Assembly (NCBI RefSeq): GCF_050947875.1
Contig: NC_134568.1
Location: 217,095,673 to 217,159,672, forward strand
Source: Dermacentor variabilis
Taxonomy: Eukaryota > Arthropoda > Arachnida > Ixodida > Ixodidae
DNA: 64,000 nt
Direction of reading: 5' to 3'
Position 1 is the stretch's first letter. Every line of letters begins with the position of its first letter. Positions 23,142 through 35,290 of the stretch are shown one piece after another. The notes under the pieces are model-generated. The model ran no database searches. It saw only the letters and a program-made list of their open reading frames with translations, and had not been told where the DNA came from. The translations under genes and the position numbers were made by a program.

Positions 23142-23634
23142 TAAGTGTTTCTTAAATGTCTAGAGTTACTAGTGCTGAAATCGCCGCTGACTGCTCTGCT
23201 AGCCGAATACGGCTTTCTAAACCAATATGCGCCGACCAGATCGTATCCACTGTCTCTGCTCCTTCTTTTTTCTATAGGCGCAGCCTCTTCGCTACGGAAT
23301 CGCTCAACATCTTAATAACACTGAAGCGGACCAATGTTCCGTACAATGCTGCCTCATTAAAGGTATATTTGCCTAACTTGTGAATGTAGAACTTCGAGTT
23401 CCAGGCTGGGTACTCTCTGGTTGACTATAAGCGAGATGATTTTTCGCTCCCCTGAGCAGGGCAATAAGCCAGGCGACCACTGAGACATGTCAGCTTGCCA
23501 TGCAAAATGAGCTTCCTGCGATGTCTGGAGCGGCGGTGTAATGTTAACATATTCAGGCAACGTATGCGTTGCTGTCTGTGGCTTCTTGCTTAGTCCGCGT
23601 CTTTATTGCGCTGTTTATCCGTCACTACGCTACT
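23142..23634. other. Unassigned spacer
   Basis: Short frames on both strands (for example 23357-23560 minus) show no known motif. Confidence 0.3.
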
Positions 23635-24362
23635 TTAAGAGGAAGCTTTAGCTCGGGTGCTCCTATCTAAATATATGTAAAAGGATAATTCGTTTTTCTC
23701 GGCAACCACTGTACCAAATTTTACTAGGTTTGTTGCATTTAAAAGAAAACTTAAAATCTAGTGACTGTTGTTTCGAATTCCTTATTTATATCGCCAATGT
23801 TTTAAGAAAAATTGGCATAAATGGCAATTTTTCGGGAAACGGAACTATCAAGTTTACAACTCTAACTCAGCAAGGAAAAATTATATAACAATTATGTGAA
23901 TCGCTTCTGATAGTACATATAAAACGGAAAAAATTGATATGTTACACATGAATATAAAACAAATTCAGTAATATGGAAATACGGCTTTTGAAAAACGCTT
24001 GTACACAACGTAACAAATTGACGTAAGATATAAATTGACACGTCTAATTGGTCCGGCTTGAATGATCTAATGGATGCCGTTTACAGAACCGCGATATCTG
24101 TTGGTAATGCAGAGCTATTAATTTATAAACTTTGTGCTTTTATTTTTTCGAACATGCAAATTCTTTAAAATTATTTTAACGAAATTCAGGCCCCAAATCA
24201 AGATTCCGCTTCCAACAGTCACTAGAATTTAACTTTCGCTCTCAAATGCAACAAATTTCATTAGAATCGGTCCAGGGGTTGTTTCAGAAAAGCGTTTTTG
24301 CGTTTTAAATGTATTTGAATAGGCCGCATCGGCGTTGGGCCCTAGTTAAAGCTTCCTCTTAA
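23635..24362. mobile_element. TTAA-flanked MITE (piggyBac-like ends), intact copy
   Basis: TTAA lies at 23635-23638 and 24359-24362. Inside it, GAGGAAGCTTTAGCTCGGG at the left mirrors TAGTTAAAGCTTCCTC at the right. The AT-rich interior has no transposase. TTAA duplication is the mark of piggyBac-type transposition; the superfamily is inferred from that and the ends only. A second copy (36623-41012) is interrupted by hAT-like element B; the site in this copy is CGGTCCAGGGG near 24267. Confidence 0.75.
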
Positions 24363-25288
24363 CAACCAGCCGAGCATGCCGCACTTGTCAGCCTCCTGGT
24401 GAAATGTGTTGGCGAACTGGGGTGAAGCGCAATGAGGCACGGTGCGCCGTTCCCGAAGTGCCGCCCTAAACGCGGCCGCCTGTTTCACCTACAGGACGAA
24501 ACGCCTCTGGTGGCGGTGCCACAGGACGTCCGAATAATCACGCAGGTCCGCAAAGTAAGGCGTCTGAAAAATCGGTCAGCGACTGTATTTGATATTATTG
24601 CTAACATGCAGATGATATATCTTTAGGTACTTGCAAAAAAATGCTACGCTATAACTGCACCGTGTCGGACTCTGCATGTTCGATTTCTTTTATAGCATGA
24701 GAATACTCCTTGAAATAAAGCATGGTCACCCAAATTTTATATTTACTTTGTTAGACCCGATAATTCGTTATATCTTTGTTGGTTATGTCGAGGTTCGCAT
24801 GCATTCGGAAACTTAAAGTGTGGGCTGAAAACATTTAATATTGAGCCTGTAGATAAGAGCTTTTCTACAGTAAACATAGTTTGCATGCAGTGGCTGTCGC
24901 ATCACCACATACGTGTTTGCATGCATGTATTTGATTCTCTGTGCAGTGTGATCCTATTATTCTGTTTACAACATGTTCAAAGTGACTTTGTAGTTGCACA
25001 GTAAAGACAAAAAGGTGTTTTGACTTGCATGCGTCACATTTTGTAACTTTTTATTTTGGTATACCCCGCTTGAAAAAGAAACACTGATATCGCACATAAT
25101 TGTGCTCTTCTTTCTTTTTTATTAAAGTGATAATAAAAGAAAGAGATGTAGTCACCATATGATGGTGACGACTATTTTTCGCGTAGCAGCAACAACAATA
25201 TAAAAAAGAAATATGTGTGTAGTAAGAAACGAAACTACGTCCAAAATCCATAGCACACAATCCCACACGAGCATAAAGATATCCCGAA
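24363..25288. other. Unassigned; possible short exon at 24432-24556
   Basis: The frame from 24432 reads KRGRLFHLQDETPLVAVPQD and stays open up to a GTAAGG donor-like site near 24556. It has coding-like composition but no family I recognise. The rest is AT-rich. Confidence 0.25.
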
Positions 25289-25560
<272 letters not shown>

Positions 25561-25787
25561 GTTTCAATCTGCGATGCGTATTTAAACGGATGAGGAATGC
25601 ACACTGATGAAATAATGCACGCACTGAGATATGACTCATAACACATAATGTACAAGCGCTCATAGATACAAATAATGGAAGCAAGTTGTAGTTACATTGA
25701 GTTGCTATTCAGTGCGGCAGTGTGTTCTTCTATATTACAACGCCTACCTTACTTATTCGAAAAATATGCAGGTATATTGGACCCCTA
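25561..25787. other. Unassigned spacer
   Basis: Nothing recognised between the microsatellite and the palindromic element. Confidence 0.3.
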
Positions 25788-25789
25788 TA

Positions 25790-26372
25790 CAGGGCTAGCA
25801 TAAATGATTTTTTTTCGTTTTGAAAAGGCTATATTTTCAAAAGCATTACACGTACACATGAAAGATATGTGAAAAGAACCACGAACTCACCAAGTTTGTA
25901 CGCCCTCTACAAATGTTCAATGTGTGCCCCTTTCGTGACACGGCACACGTCCCGACGATAACCGAGCTCATTCCACACATTTTGTAGCATAGTCGTGTCA
26001 GTTGTCTGCACTGCAGCACTGGTGCTTCCTTTGAGCTCGACTAAGGATTGCGGTAGTGGGGGTATACGTTAAGGACCTTCTTTGCGTACCCCCACTACCG
26101 CAATCCTTAGTCGAGCTCAAAGAACGCATCAGTGCTACAGTGCAGACAATTGACAGGGTTATGCTGTGTATGGAAAATGTATGGAACGAGCTCGATTATC
26201 GTCTGGACGTGTGTCGTGTCACGAAAGGGGCACACATTGAACATTTGTAGAGGGTGTACAAACTTGGTGAGTTCGTGGTTCTTTTCACATATCTTTCATG
26301 TGTGTACGTGTAATACTTTCGAAAATATAGCCTTTTAAAGACGAACGAATCATTTATGCTATAGCCTAGGTG
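25790..26372. mobile_element. Palindromic element made of two Tc1-like 3' ends
   Basis: The arms of about 280 bp (25790-26068 and 26084-26372) are inverted copies with a spacer of about 15 bp. Outer ends share AGCATAAATGATT inverted, with TA on each side (25788-25789 and 26373-26374). The arms encode the same end of a Tc1-like transposase, so the element consists of two 3' termini joined tail to tail. The transposase N-terminus and 5' end are missing. Confidence 0.8.
26085..26250 (+). pseudogene. Tc1-like transposase C-terminal fragment
   Basis: The frame carries PPLPQSLVELKERI, then VWNELDYRLDVCRVTKGAHI and a stop. The pattern of P.LP....L..RI..., W.EL.YRLDVCR and G.HIE.L is the standard end of Tc1/Tc3-like transposases in arthropods. 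Catalytic DDE residues are absent. The left arm (about 25905-26068) contains the same coding end on the minus strand. Confidence 0.75.
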
Positions 26373-27060
26373 TATATTGAACTCGCCGACGAATAAAAAT
26401 AATGAAATCCGGAAGTTGGCCGACTTGTATCTTTTTAGAAAAATGATAAACAAATTTGAACGTGACAGATGACACACGCCGTAAGCCCGGCTACTAAACC
26501 TCGCTAGGCGATGCCAGAAAATATATATGTACGTCGCAACAGCCAGAGTAGTCGTACACGTCGGATACTTCGCAGGCGTCCTCGGCAACATAAACGATGT
26601 CGTCCTCGGTGCCGTCGGGTGCTTTGGATGCGCAGCATTTCTGAAATCCAGTCTGTTTAATCTGCAGGCTGGATCTACGGCGGGTGCGCGACGGAGGAAC
26701 TCAGTTAGCTCGGTACTTTTGCTAGCTTTCTTCACTAGCATAGATCGAGGTTCTTCGGTCACGAATGTAGGTCGACAGGTCATCTTGCGTAACATTTTCG
26801 AAAACAAAACAAGAAAGGTCGACCTATATTCGAATACATACGGCTTTGAGCAAACATTTCAATCTTATGTTTACCAACAGACTGATTACGAAATTTCACT
26901 GGCAGGCTTTCCCAATTGTCTAAATCGAGACAATCAATATGGCAGTGGTTGTACTCAAAGTGCTGTCGAGGCAGGTGGTGTCCTGCCAGAAGAGAGCAAA
27001 GGAGGGTAGTGTCAACTTGTGTCTTGGTACCTTGTTGGTATCGGGGAACCATTACCAGTA
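26373..27060 (-). other. Unassigned; weak minus-strand coding candidate
   Basis: A minus-strand frame between about 26807 and 26527 begins MFSKMLRKMTCRPTFVTEEP and stays open with a mixed, coding-like composition (LTEFLRRAPAVDPACRLNRL). I do not recognise it. It could be a host exon or the end of an unknown element. No splice sites were settled. Confidence 0.2.
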
Positions 27061-29230
27061 TTAGTTGTCTATCTTGAAACGTGTGAGGAAGGCCACGTGT
27101 AGTGCTTCACTTAAATGGACTCTGCAATAATTTCTGAACGTGCCAAATAAACCTGCTTAGCTGCTAGAAAGTGATGTCGTGAATATCTGAGCCAAATATT
27201 GTTCCTGTACACATAGGTGGAAGTTTACAATTTCACTCGAAGGACCACCCTAATCTTTCCTTACACTTTCAAATGTCTTGGCCATTTGTCTTGTTTCTTC
27301 GTAAGCAAGAAATCCACAATTGCTATTCACCAGATTTCAATAGACGGCATGACTAAGCAACGCTACTAAGCAAGGGCAAAAAATGAGAGAATTCTCAAAG
27401 TGAGGTGGTGATGTCATCCGTACATAGCGGATAGCAATTATGAAACAATAAAAGCAATTAATGCCGCTTTGCTGTGACTGTTTCATGATTAGTCGTTGCG
27501 GACGGGCCTTGAAGGCCACGCCTATGTCTAAGCTCAGCCTTGATGATAGGTGTAGCGTGGTGGTCATATTCCGCATTGGCACAGCTCTGAGTGCGGTAGC
27601 AATGACGGAAAGGAGAGGAAAGCCGCTAGCTAGGACGCGGCAACGGAAGCGTCTGAATGTCGATGACTCTGCGCATGTAAGACATAAAAAAAAAATGTTG
27701 CACAAGATTCTTGTGAGGAGATGCCCTTTAATACGAGGTACATTCTACACCCTAAAAGATGTTGCAGGGCTCCTTTAAGTTCAACGAATATATATAGTGG
27801 TATATACCGAGTGCTGCATCGAAGGACGTAGAACTATTCTTAAAGACTGAAATAGAAATCAAATGGTTTGTCGATACACGTTATTCCTGCCTTCGAGCAT
27901 CGGAGACTGCGTAATGATCACTGCTTGACTCGTTAGGTAGATTCACTTGCGAACTTTTAGATACTTGCTTTAGGGATCATCTTGCAGCAAACCCTGCATT
28001 CACCAGCTCCAAAGATGCTCCACGGGGGATGCAGTTTGGTGTGTGCTGACGTGGCCTGCCTCGAGCGAGGTTCCGCTGCCGTGCGCGCTGCAGCGGCGCC
28101 CAGCAGCTCGGCGCAATATGGGCCCTGGAAGGCCGTCACTTAATTTGGCGCGTTCCTGGCTCGGAGGTATACGAAGGGTGAGAGCTCGCCCGGCCGCCCG
28201 CGATGTCTGCTGTCGGTGGTAACACGATTACCTCTCCGGAAGCTCTCGCTGCGCACAACAGTTTTAAGCGAAGCACGACGCAGCGGATCTGTGAGCTGCC
28301 ATCTGGTGCCCTGCGCGGAGCAGTATACGTTGATGGACGGAATTTTATCCGGAGAAGTGACCGTTCGGTTAATTGCGCCGGCATTTTCGTTCCGAAATGG
28401 CTGACGTGCGCCGGTTAAATTGATTGCAGCCATTTAGTGCCTGCGGGAATGAAGCGCGCTTGCTTCTTTTCCAGAGTAACCGCTAATGCACAGATGCTGT
28501 GCGTTGGAGCTCCTGCTTAATTACGCTGAAGTACAGGCGAAAAACGGTTAGCCCCATGTTGGCGGGCGCTCAACGTTCCACAGTCCGCAGGCGTGGATTT
28601 TTTTGTGACTTGCTTTCTGTCGCATTGTATTCGACGGCAACGCTTTCGACGTCAGCATGAACGCGAATCGAAAGTGCTATAGACACCTGACTCTGCTGGG
28701 ACGCCGAAGAGGCGGTGCGGGCGTAGGCAGGCTAGCCAAGCGTAATAACTGTCGACACAAACTCGATCCGGATCCATCGATGCTGCGCCTTTAATGGCAC
28801 AGCGCCGTTATCATGTGTAGAAAGCGCGGCTAATTATTCTTCATTCCCTTCGCTGACAAGGCATGAAAGTGCCGCCATAAAAAGCTCTGCTCATAGTAGA
28901 AGTAAATAAACACAAAATAAATAGGCCGAGTGTAAGCTGTTAAGTGCCATCTGAGTGCAGGGTATGAGAACGTACGGCCTGGTGGTTGCTGTGCGCGGGC
29001 TTGCTCGTCGCTAGGCTTCGTTTCTTTGTCAAACATTTCTCCGCTGTCGAATTATGCTGTTTTAACCTCTGAGCTAATCTGAATTGACGCGACCTCCCGC
29101 GGTGCCAATTAGGAAGCACGGGATGGTGGAATTTCACAACGGTGACGCGTGCAGGGTAAAGTGTTATTGAGTAACAATATTTCTCATGCCCACTTTGGAA
29201 TCGTAGAATTGGATGGATTAATGCAACTGA
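27061..29230. other. Unassigned; GC-rich part at 27970-28720
   Basis: The first part is ordinary AT-rich sequence. The CpG-rich block 27970-28720 has short frames on both strands but none I can name. It could hold a promoter or first exon. No repeat boundary seen. Confidence 0.3.
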
Positions 29231-29238
29231 TAATCGCA
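29231..29238. repeat. Target-site duplication of element A (left)
   Basis: TAATCGCA here against TAATTGGA at 33245-33252: 6 of 8 match. Eight-bp duplications are typical of hAT-type insertion. Confidence 0.55.
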
Positions 29239-29810
29239 CAGGGGCGTAGCCAGAAATTTCGTTCGGGGGGAGGGGGGGGGGGGGCTCACGTTCTAGCTGG
29301 GCCTGCTCCTTATAGAATTTGTGGAGGGATCAAATACAGCAATGATAACTGCATTGCCATTGCCAAAGATGCTGCAAACGAATTCTTGAGCGCTGCGCAC
29401 TGTCAAGACATGTAAAATATGTATTTTTCCATAAAAGAATATATTCGTATGTCCAAAAAAATTGTGCCGGAAATAACTGATATCTGTGCTCCCACCTTTT
29501 TTGTAGATTTAAAAGAAAATATCACACGAGCTTTAGAACTATATCAGTTCAAGTCCAGCAAGGAGTGCATGCCGCTGATATGAAAAACGCGAAGGCCATG
29601 AAATGAACAAGTTGAGGACAAATACTTTAATGAAACTTTGTAATTCAAGAACCTCCTTTACATTTTTGTACATATGCACCGGCGAGGGAAAAATCTCAAT
29701 GACGCTGTCATTCGTTCCAACGTATTGCGCAGGAGCAGCTGTCAACGGTCGTGTATTGTGAGTAATTGCACCAAATTATCGTCGCAACAGAGAGAACTTA
29801 TAAAAAGCAG

Positions 29811-29836
29811 TTCTGCAAAATATACATTAGAAATGC
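29811..29836. other. Empty mariner target site in copy A
   Basis: The join TTCTGCAAAATA-TA-CATTAG is continuous here, with the TA at 29823-29824. In copies B and C the same sequence is split by a 1.3-kb mariner at that TA. This is a pre-insertion site, seen directly. Confidence 0.9.
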
Positions 29837-30062
29837 GAAGATAAAATGGAATATACAAATGCGAAGATAGAGCCTGAAAAAGGGCAAGAAAGTGTTACTG
29901 GAAACAATGTTCACTGCATGTATACACAGAAACTCGCAACAATATATTTAAATATACGTATAAGTCTCCAATAAATCTACGTATATAAACAAAAGTCACT
30001 GTCTATAATGCATCAAACAAGGCAAACAAACATGTTGCGAAATCACAGATTCACAGACCACA

Positions 30063-31840
30063 GAATCCTAAAGGCAGCTCACTTTTTTCAGAGACGGCAT
30101 AGAACGCTGTCTTTCTGAGAGTGAGACTTCTTTCCTTACTGAGGACAAAAAGGACGGAAGGTAGCCACATGTTCTTAAATCTTCACAGATGCTCCTAATA
30201 TGACGCGTTCAGTCCTCCTGTCTTGCGCCAACGGTTTTTTGCTCGCTGGAACAGTGTTGCGAGAACATACATTTTGTGCGAAAGCGGATGTACTGACTTG
30301 AAATGCAGATCCCGGCCTGTATGTGTGGGCTTCCTGTATACGTTCAAAGAAAGGCCAGAGTCATCGCGCTTGGCAGTAACATCAAGAAACGGTAGACAAG
30401 CGTATGCTTCTTGCTCTACAGTAAGCTGAATCGCCTGTTCCACGGTGTTGAGACGAGCAGTGAAGGCAGCGAGATCATCCTTGTGAATTATGCAGAAGCA
30501 ATCATTTAAATATCCCAGGAAAACCTTTGGAAAAGGGGTAAAAGATGCAAACGTCCGACGTTCGACGGCCTCTATGACCAGATTCGCAGCAGAAACTGAT
30601 ATAGATGCACTCATAGCCGTAGCATGCGTTTGCAGGTAAAAATTCTGTTGGAAGACGAAGTATGTATTCGACAAGTAGAACCTAAGGAAATGGCACAGGT
30701 CTGAAACGTCAATCGGAGACCTATCGGGCCGCGACCCGTCAGCTTCGAGGGCAGCGGTGCAAACCTCTACAGCCAGTTTTACTGGAACGCTTGTGAATTG
30801 TGACTTAACATCAAATGAAACTATGACGTGTCGTATCTCTTCAATAAAGTTGCCTGAATTGCGTAAATGAGCACCGCTTTTTTCCAACAAGCGGCGAAAT
30901 GATCCGCCGTAAGAAACCGGAAAGCTTGTACAGAGGTACGTGAGGCAGTGTAGTCGACAATGGGCCGCGTAGGAACAGCTTGCGTGTATCTTTGGTAGGC
31001 CATAAAGAGCAGGAGCTGATTCGTTGTGACAAAGTAGTCGGTAATGGAGCGACTTGTGCTGGGGCGGGACCAAATGGAAGTCGTCAGCTAGAAGCTTTTG
31101 GAAGTCTCTGCAGTTTTCCTGTGGGATCACGCGTCACGCGAGTATAGGTATTCGCGTCACTAACCGGTGCCAGCGTCTTTTTGGTGTAGTCACCACTATC
31201 AAGCAAAACAGTTGCGTTTCCTTTGTCAGCCGGAAGAAGGACAATGTCTGGATTGCGTCGAAGCCGGTCGATAACCTCATGCTCCTCCAGCTACAGCGCG
31301 GAGTTTGAAGAAGGGTTTTGGAACTTAGAAAGCACATTAATAACGCGTGTGCGAGCTTCGCCACGTCTAGTGGCGTCGACTTGGCTTACAGCCTTTTCAA
31401 CAGCACAAATAAGCTACTTCGTATCTCATGTGGGCCCTGCGCTAAAGTTTGGAACGAGGCTCGGGGCCGAGAGTTCCGCTTTGTCAGGCTTATAGGAAGA
31501 GAGATTGCATACAGTCTATCTTCGTAAACTTCGAGACGTACCGTTTCAGGATGGTCGCAGCCTTTGCAGCTTGGTATGGTGCATGACGTCGTTATTTCGT
31601 GTTCTGACGCTTGCTTGAAAGTTAGCGTGTAGCTGTATTGAAGCGAATTCGGCAGGGCACAGGAACTCTAGTCGGTGACGGGCATAGAAGGTATCATATC
31701 CCAGCATACGGACCTTAACCTTGCGCTCCGATATTCTTGCTTGTAGTAGTAGTCGTTCAGCCCTTGAAATCACGCCGTCTTTTCGCGTTTATTCAGCATG
31801 TATTTCTCGGGCCAGGCGTGCTGCCGTCAAACTTTCGATT
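30063..31840 (-). mobile_element. Penelope-like retroelement P1 (5' part, no endonuclease)
   Basis: It replaces the continuous sequence seen in B and C: A follows them up to about 30062 and rejoins at about 31845. It carries the Penelope RT on the minus strand, with N-terminal coding back to about 31800. No GIY-YIG endonuclease domain follows, so the 3' part is missing. It belongs to a different Penelope subfamily than P2 and P3. Confidence 0.75.
30195..31364 (-). pseudogene. Penelope reverse transcriptase (P1), inactive
   Basis: A frameshift near 31132 separates an upstream part with LPADKGNATVLLDS from a 311-codon open part. In the open part, in order: ALYGLPKIH, VIVSFDVKSQFTSVPV (RT motif A, Asp kept), YFVFQQNFYLQT, a degraded motif B (TAMSASISVSAANL, where GTAMGSPLSP is expected), the active site as YLND instead of YxDD (about 30500), and LPFLDV with YRKPTHTGRDL. 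This block order is diagnostic of Penelope-like elements. The YLND change and frameshift imply a dead copy. Confidence 0.85.
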
Positions 31841-33244
31841 TCAGCTCTTGGAGTTTACACGGAACATGACGGCGACGGCAGGAATGCGCCTGAAGTTTCC
31901 ATATAATTGGCTATCGCAGTAGTGCAATAAGAGTATCAGAGTCCCGTGGCGCATCACTTTCCGCAAAAAATAAAAAGAACTAACAAAATCGAACTTTCAC
32001 CATGCGACAATTCGCTGCGCCGCAACGTCTTTCTTTCTTTGTGGGGCGGGGCACCGAAGTGAAAAAAAAACGCCAAGGAAAGCGTGTGGGCCTAAATCGT
32101 GCGCCTACTTTGGGCACCTAATGGGGATAACGAAGGAATATCGAAGAAAACGTGAGACGCTTGGTCCACCGAGAACCATACGCATACTGCTCGGTATCCT
32201 ACACCGGCGAGACAAGACTTTCCGGACGGGTTTCAATAACATCAAAGTGATGACCTCAAGCAGAGGCGTTGCAGTCCATCGAGTCCCCTCAGTGAGGGCG
32301 GCAAGCGACCATTGTTTCTTTTTCTAGTCTGCTAGCCAGGAAGCGTCCAAAGCTATCGCAGGCCAAAATCCACTCGGCCAGTGAAAAGCGAACGCGCACC
32401 AAAGTGCGCCGCGCGGTGGTCGGGGCAACACGAGAAAAACGCATGTGCTCTGGCTGGCTCTGGCAGCCCGCGAGTAGCGTGAACAAGAAAACTGAAGAGG
32501 CTGAATGTGTGTCCTCGCGAATATAAGTCAAAGCAGAAAAAATAAATAAGAACGTAGTTATCTTTGCTGGCTTTACTGTTTATACATCGTTGCTTTGGCG
32601 CAGGTGAAAAATATGTTAATATTCTTTTCTGCGACATGCCGGCGCAAATGAACCACCACAACGCTTTGTCTCATAGGACCTCGCTGCGCGCTTTGCCAAC
32701 TTGTATGATAGTGTGTTGATTTGGCTTGCCTCGTTGTATGGTGCGATGTATGACTTTAAAGAAGTCAATGCACCTTTGTTATCAAATGTGTAAAAGAACA
32801 TTAAATCCTCAAAGTTCCGGAATTGAAAATCGAAATCCCGACTTTGGAAATGTCAGTGCATCTTTCGTATCAAAAGTTTATGAGAGCTGTACGCCCATAA
32901 GGTGCCGGAAGTAAAATCCATGAGCTCCGTAGATTCCGCGGCCTCCGCGAGATGCCGCGATGAGCCCGCTCGCCATCAAAACGCATTTGAAAGTTTGGGC
33001 TCGATTAGGGCTCCTTGCGTTATGTGACTCCAGGTGCATGGCAGTTGCCGCGAAATCCAGCCCGAGTTCGCAATGTTCGCGCCGAAATGTCTTTTCGAGC
33101 ACAACAAAGACATTCTAGTCGAAAAACAGAATGATTTCCGGCGCATGAGTTGTTTTGGTCGGCGGTACATGACAGCAGGAAAAAATTCGGAGGGGGGGGG
33201 ACTGAAGCCCCATAAGCCCCCCCCCGCCCCTGGCTACGCCCCAG

Positions 33245-33549
33245 TAATTGGACATAAATTTTCAGGAATGATTGAGTATAAAGGACTCGGAAAGACGCAA
33301 AACATGTTCAAACGAGAATAAGAACAACAGTAAAAATCGAATATAATTATTTGAAAAGTAAGAGAAAAATAAAAGAGGAAATATGCAAATTTAACGGCGT
33401 AGTCGGCTGGACTCAATAAATAATACTTGGGCGGTGAAGCAAACTTTGTGGCTGAATCCCAGAGTCGACACCCCAAACGGAAGAAAAACAGAGTCTGTTG
33501 TGTCTAGGCCAAGGGGCCGTATTACCTAAAACTATTCCATCCTGATTTT
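33245..33549. other. Flank between element A and Penelope P2
   Basis: Starts with the right target duplication of A (33245-33252). AT-rich, with no ORF of interest. Confidence 0.4.
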
Positions 33550-33779
33550 ATTCCAGGAGAATGCCAGCAAACTTGAAAGTAGAAAAAATCGAGGAGCAGA
33601 CATAGCCAAAGCGACAGGAAGGTGGCTGGACTAACAACTGAACTTCATGAAAACGACGTCCCCCAAGTCCGTACTGAACATGCGCATGGCACAACATAAC
33701 AAAACACGGTCAATACCTTACATATACACGTCTACACTAGTAAAGAAATAGAAGCTCTTTCTTGGTAAGCAACACAGAT

Positions 33780-34030
33780 GGCTTGCTTACACACTTTTCG
33801 GGGCCATGTTTATAGATGCAATAGGCTTCAATCAACTCTCTTTCCTGCTGAGTCTTAGCCTTCCCCAAGATTGAAACGCCACTGAAGATGGGATTACAAC
33901 CGCACTCCTTACAATGGTAGCGGAAGATTACCTCCTGTGCCTGTGGGTATTAGATTCGCATGCACACGCATCCGATCATTCACAGCGACCGGTTTGTCCT
34001 ATGTAATCTCTACCACATTTCAAAGGAATA
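33780..34030 (-). pseudogene. Penelope GIY-YIG endonuclease (P2), frameshifted
   Basis: The minus strand reads PLKCGRDYIGQTGRCVNDRM, the YIG half and catalytic-Arg helix of a GIY-YIG nuclease. It then loses frame in the HCKECGC zinc-ligand region. The GIY half (VVYSI) lies on the other side of the LTR insertion. P3 carries the same domain in better condition. Confidence 0.75.
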
Positions 34031-34034
34031 CTGT

Positions 34035-34783
34035 TGTTACGTTTCGCCTACGACGCGCGGTTTAGCCGGCGCGACTGCAACAAAGCGGCAGACATTTTTG
34101 GCCCGTTCGGCGTCGCCGCTACGCTCCCCGCCAAGCGCGTCCAGGCATGTTCCGATGCCACGTGTCTTCATGTGCGTGTGTGAGTGTATGTGCCATTGTG
34201 CCCGACCGAAGGCGCTACGAGAGTAGAAGTCACCTTCTCCTCCCAGCCATTGTGCCCGACCGAAGGCGCTACGAGAGTAGAAGTCTCCTTCTCCTCCCAG
34301 CCATTGTGCCCGACCGAAGGCGCTACGAGAGTAGGAGTTACCTTCTCCTCCCAGTCTTTGTGCCCGACCAGCGGCGCTACGACAGTATGCGTCACCTTAT
34401 CCCATTGTACAATCACGTGCTCGTCTATTGAGGGGTTCCTTATTGCCCTCAACTGCGAGAGTATAAAAACAGCTGCCCCCGGACGCCAAAAAGAGGGCTC
34501 CGATTTCTTCTGTTGAGTAAAGTGCTCTCCCGTCTCTCTACTTCGGTCAACCTGACCGCCAACTCTTTGCGATGTTAAAATAAACAAGTTGTTTTGTTGT
34601 TACCAGTCGACTCATGCTTTGCCGGGACCTTCGGATGCTTCCAGTTGTACCCCAGGCCGCCAGGCCAACGCTACCCTTGGGGCTTGCGACCCAGGTGCAA
34701 CAACGGGCGTCAGCGCCGAGTTCCCAACAGGTCGTACCATCGGTGCGACCACAACAACCGTTGCCATCGGTGGGATTCAAACA
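34035..34783 (+). mobile_element. Solo LTR (749 bp) inside Penelope P2
   Basis: It begins TGTTACGTTTCGCC and ends GGGATTCAAACA (TG...CA), flanked by CTGT on both sides (34031-34034 and 34784-34787). It lacks internal gag/pol, so it is a solo LTR left by recombination. It contains a 54-bp tandem repeat and an AATAAA near 34578. The Gypsy or BEL/Pao choice is open. P3 shows the same position without the LTR. The same family recurs at 63178-63896. Confidence 0.8.
34198..34405 (+). repeat. 54-bp tandem repeat within the LTR
   Basis: Units start at 34198, 34252 and 34306 with GTGCCCGACCGAAGGCGCTA, plus a partial, diverged fourth unit at about 34360. The repeat is open in more than one frame, which produces false ORFs. 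Confidence 0.85.
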
Positions 34784-34789
34784 CTGTAC

Positions 34790-35185
34790 ACTACACATGT
34801 GTCGCACGTGCGGTACTTCGCGACATGCTTGGTATTGCACGTACTCTTTCGCGTACATTGCTGCGCGACCCTCATGCAAAGTTTTTCAAGCTTACAAGGT
34901 GCAGAACAAACCATTCTGATGTCATTTCTTTCCGCAACCTTTTTAAATCTCTGGGAAATGCCATGTACATACGGCGTAACCACCAAATTCTTTTTTTATT
35001 TTGCCTCGCACTGCGCGATCCCCTCTGTTTTTCATTTTCAATCGCTTGTACACAGATTCAGCCACTGCAGTGATCAAAGTCATTGGATAGCCTGTCGCTA
35101 ACAGTCTCCTTTCTTTCTGGGCGGCACTGTCTTGCATTAGATGCGTACAGCTCTTTTCCACCGCATTCGACCAGCGCACACGCGC

Positions 35186-35269
<84 letters not shown>

Positions 35270-35290
35270 GCACGCACGCACGCACGCACA

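Larger units (their letters stand above)
29239..33244 (+). mobile_element. hAT-like non-autonomous element, copy A
   Basis: It begins CAGGGGCGTAGCCAG and ends GGCTACGCCCCAG, inverted. Both ends run into long G tracts (29265-29284; 33191-33200). The interior shares its order of blocks with copies B and C: AATTTGTGGAGGGATCAAAT, GCAAACGAATTCTTGA, CAGGAGCAGCTGTCA, and near the right GAAAACGTGAGACGCTTGG and CCTCCGCGAGATGCCGCGA. No transposase seen, so it is non-autonomous. It contains a Penelope insertion (P1) and lacks the mariner present in B and C. hAT-like is inferred from the 8-bp duplication and CAG ends. Confidence 0.75.

Noticed and set aside
34589..35101. 170-codon frame across the LTR and Penelope P2 as a gene
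   Set aside because: Runs from LTR sequence into antisense Penelope; a chance frame.
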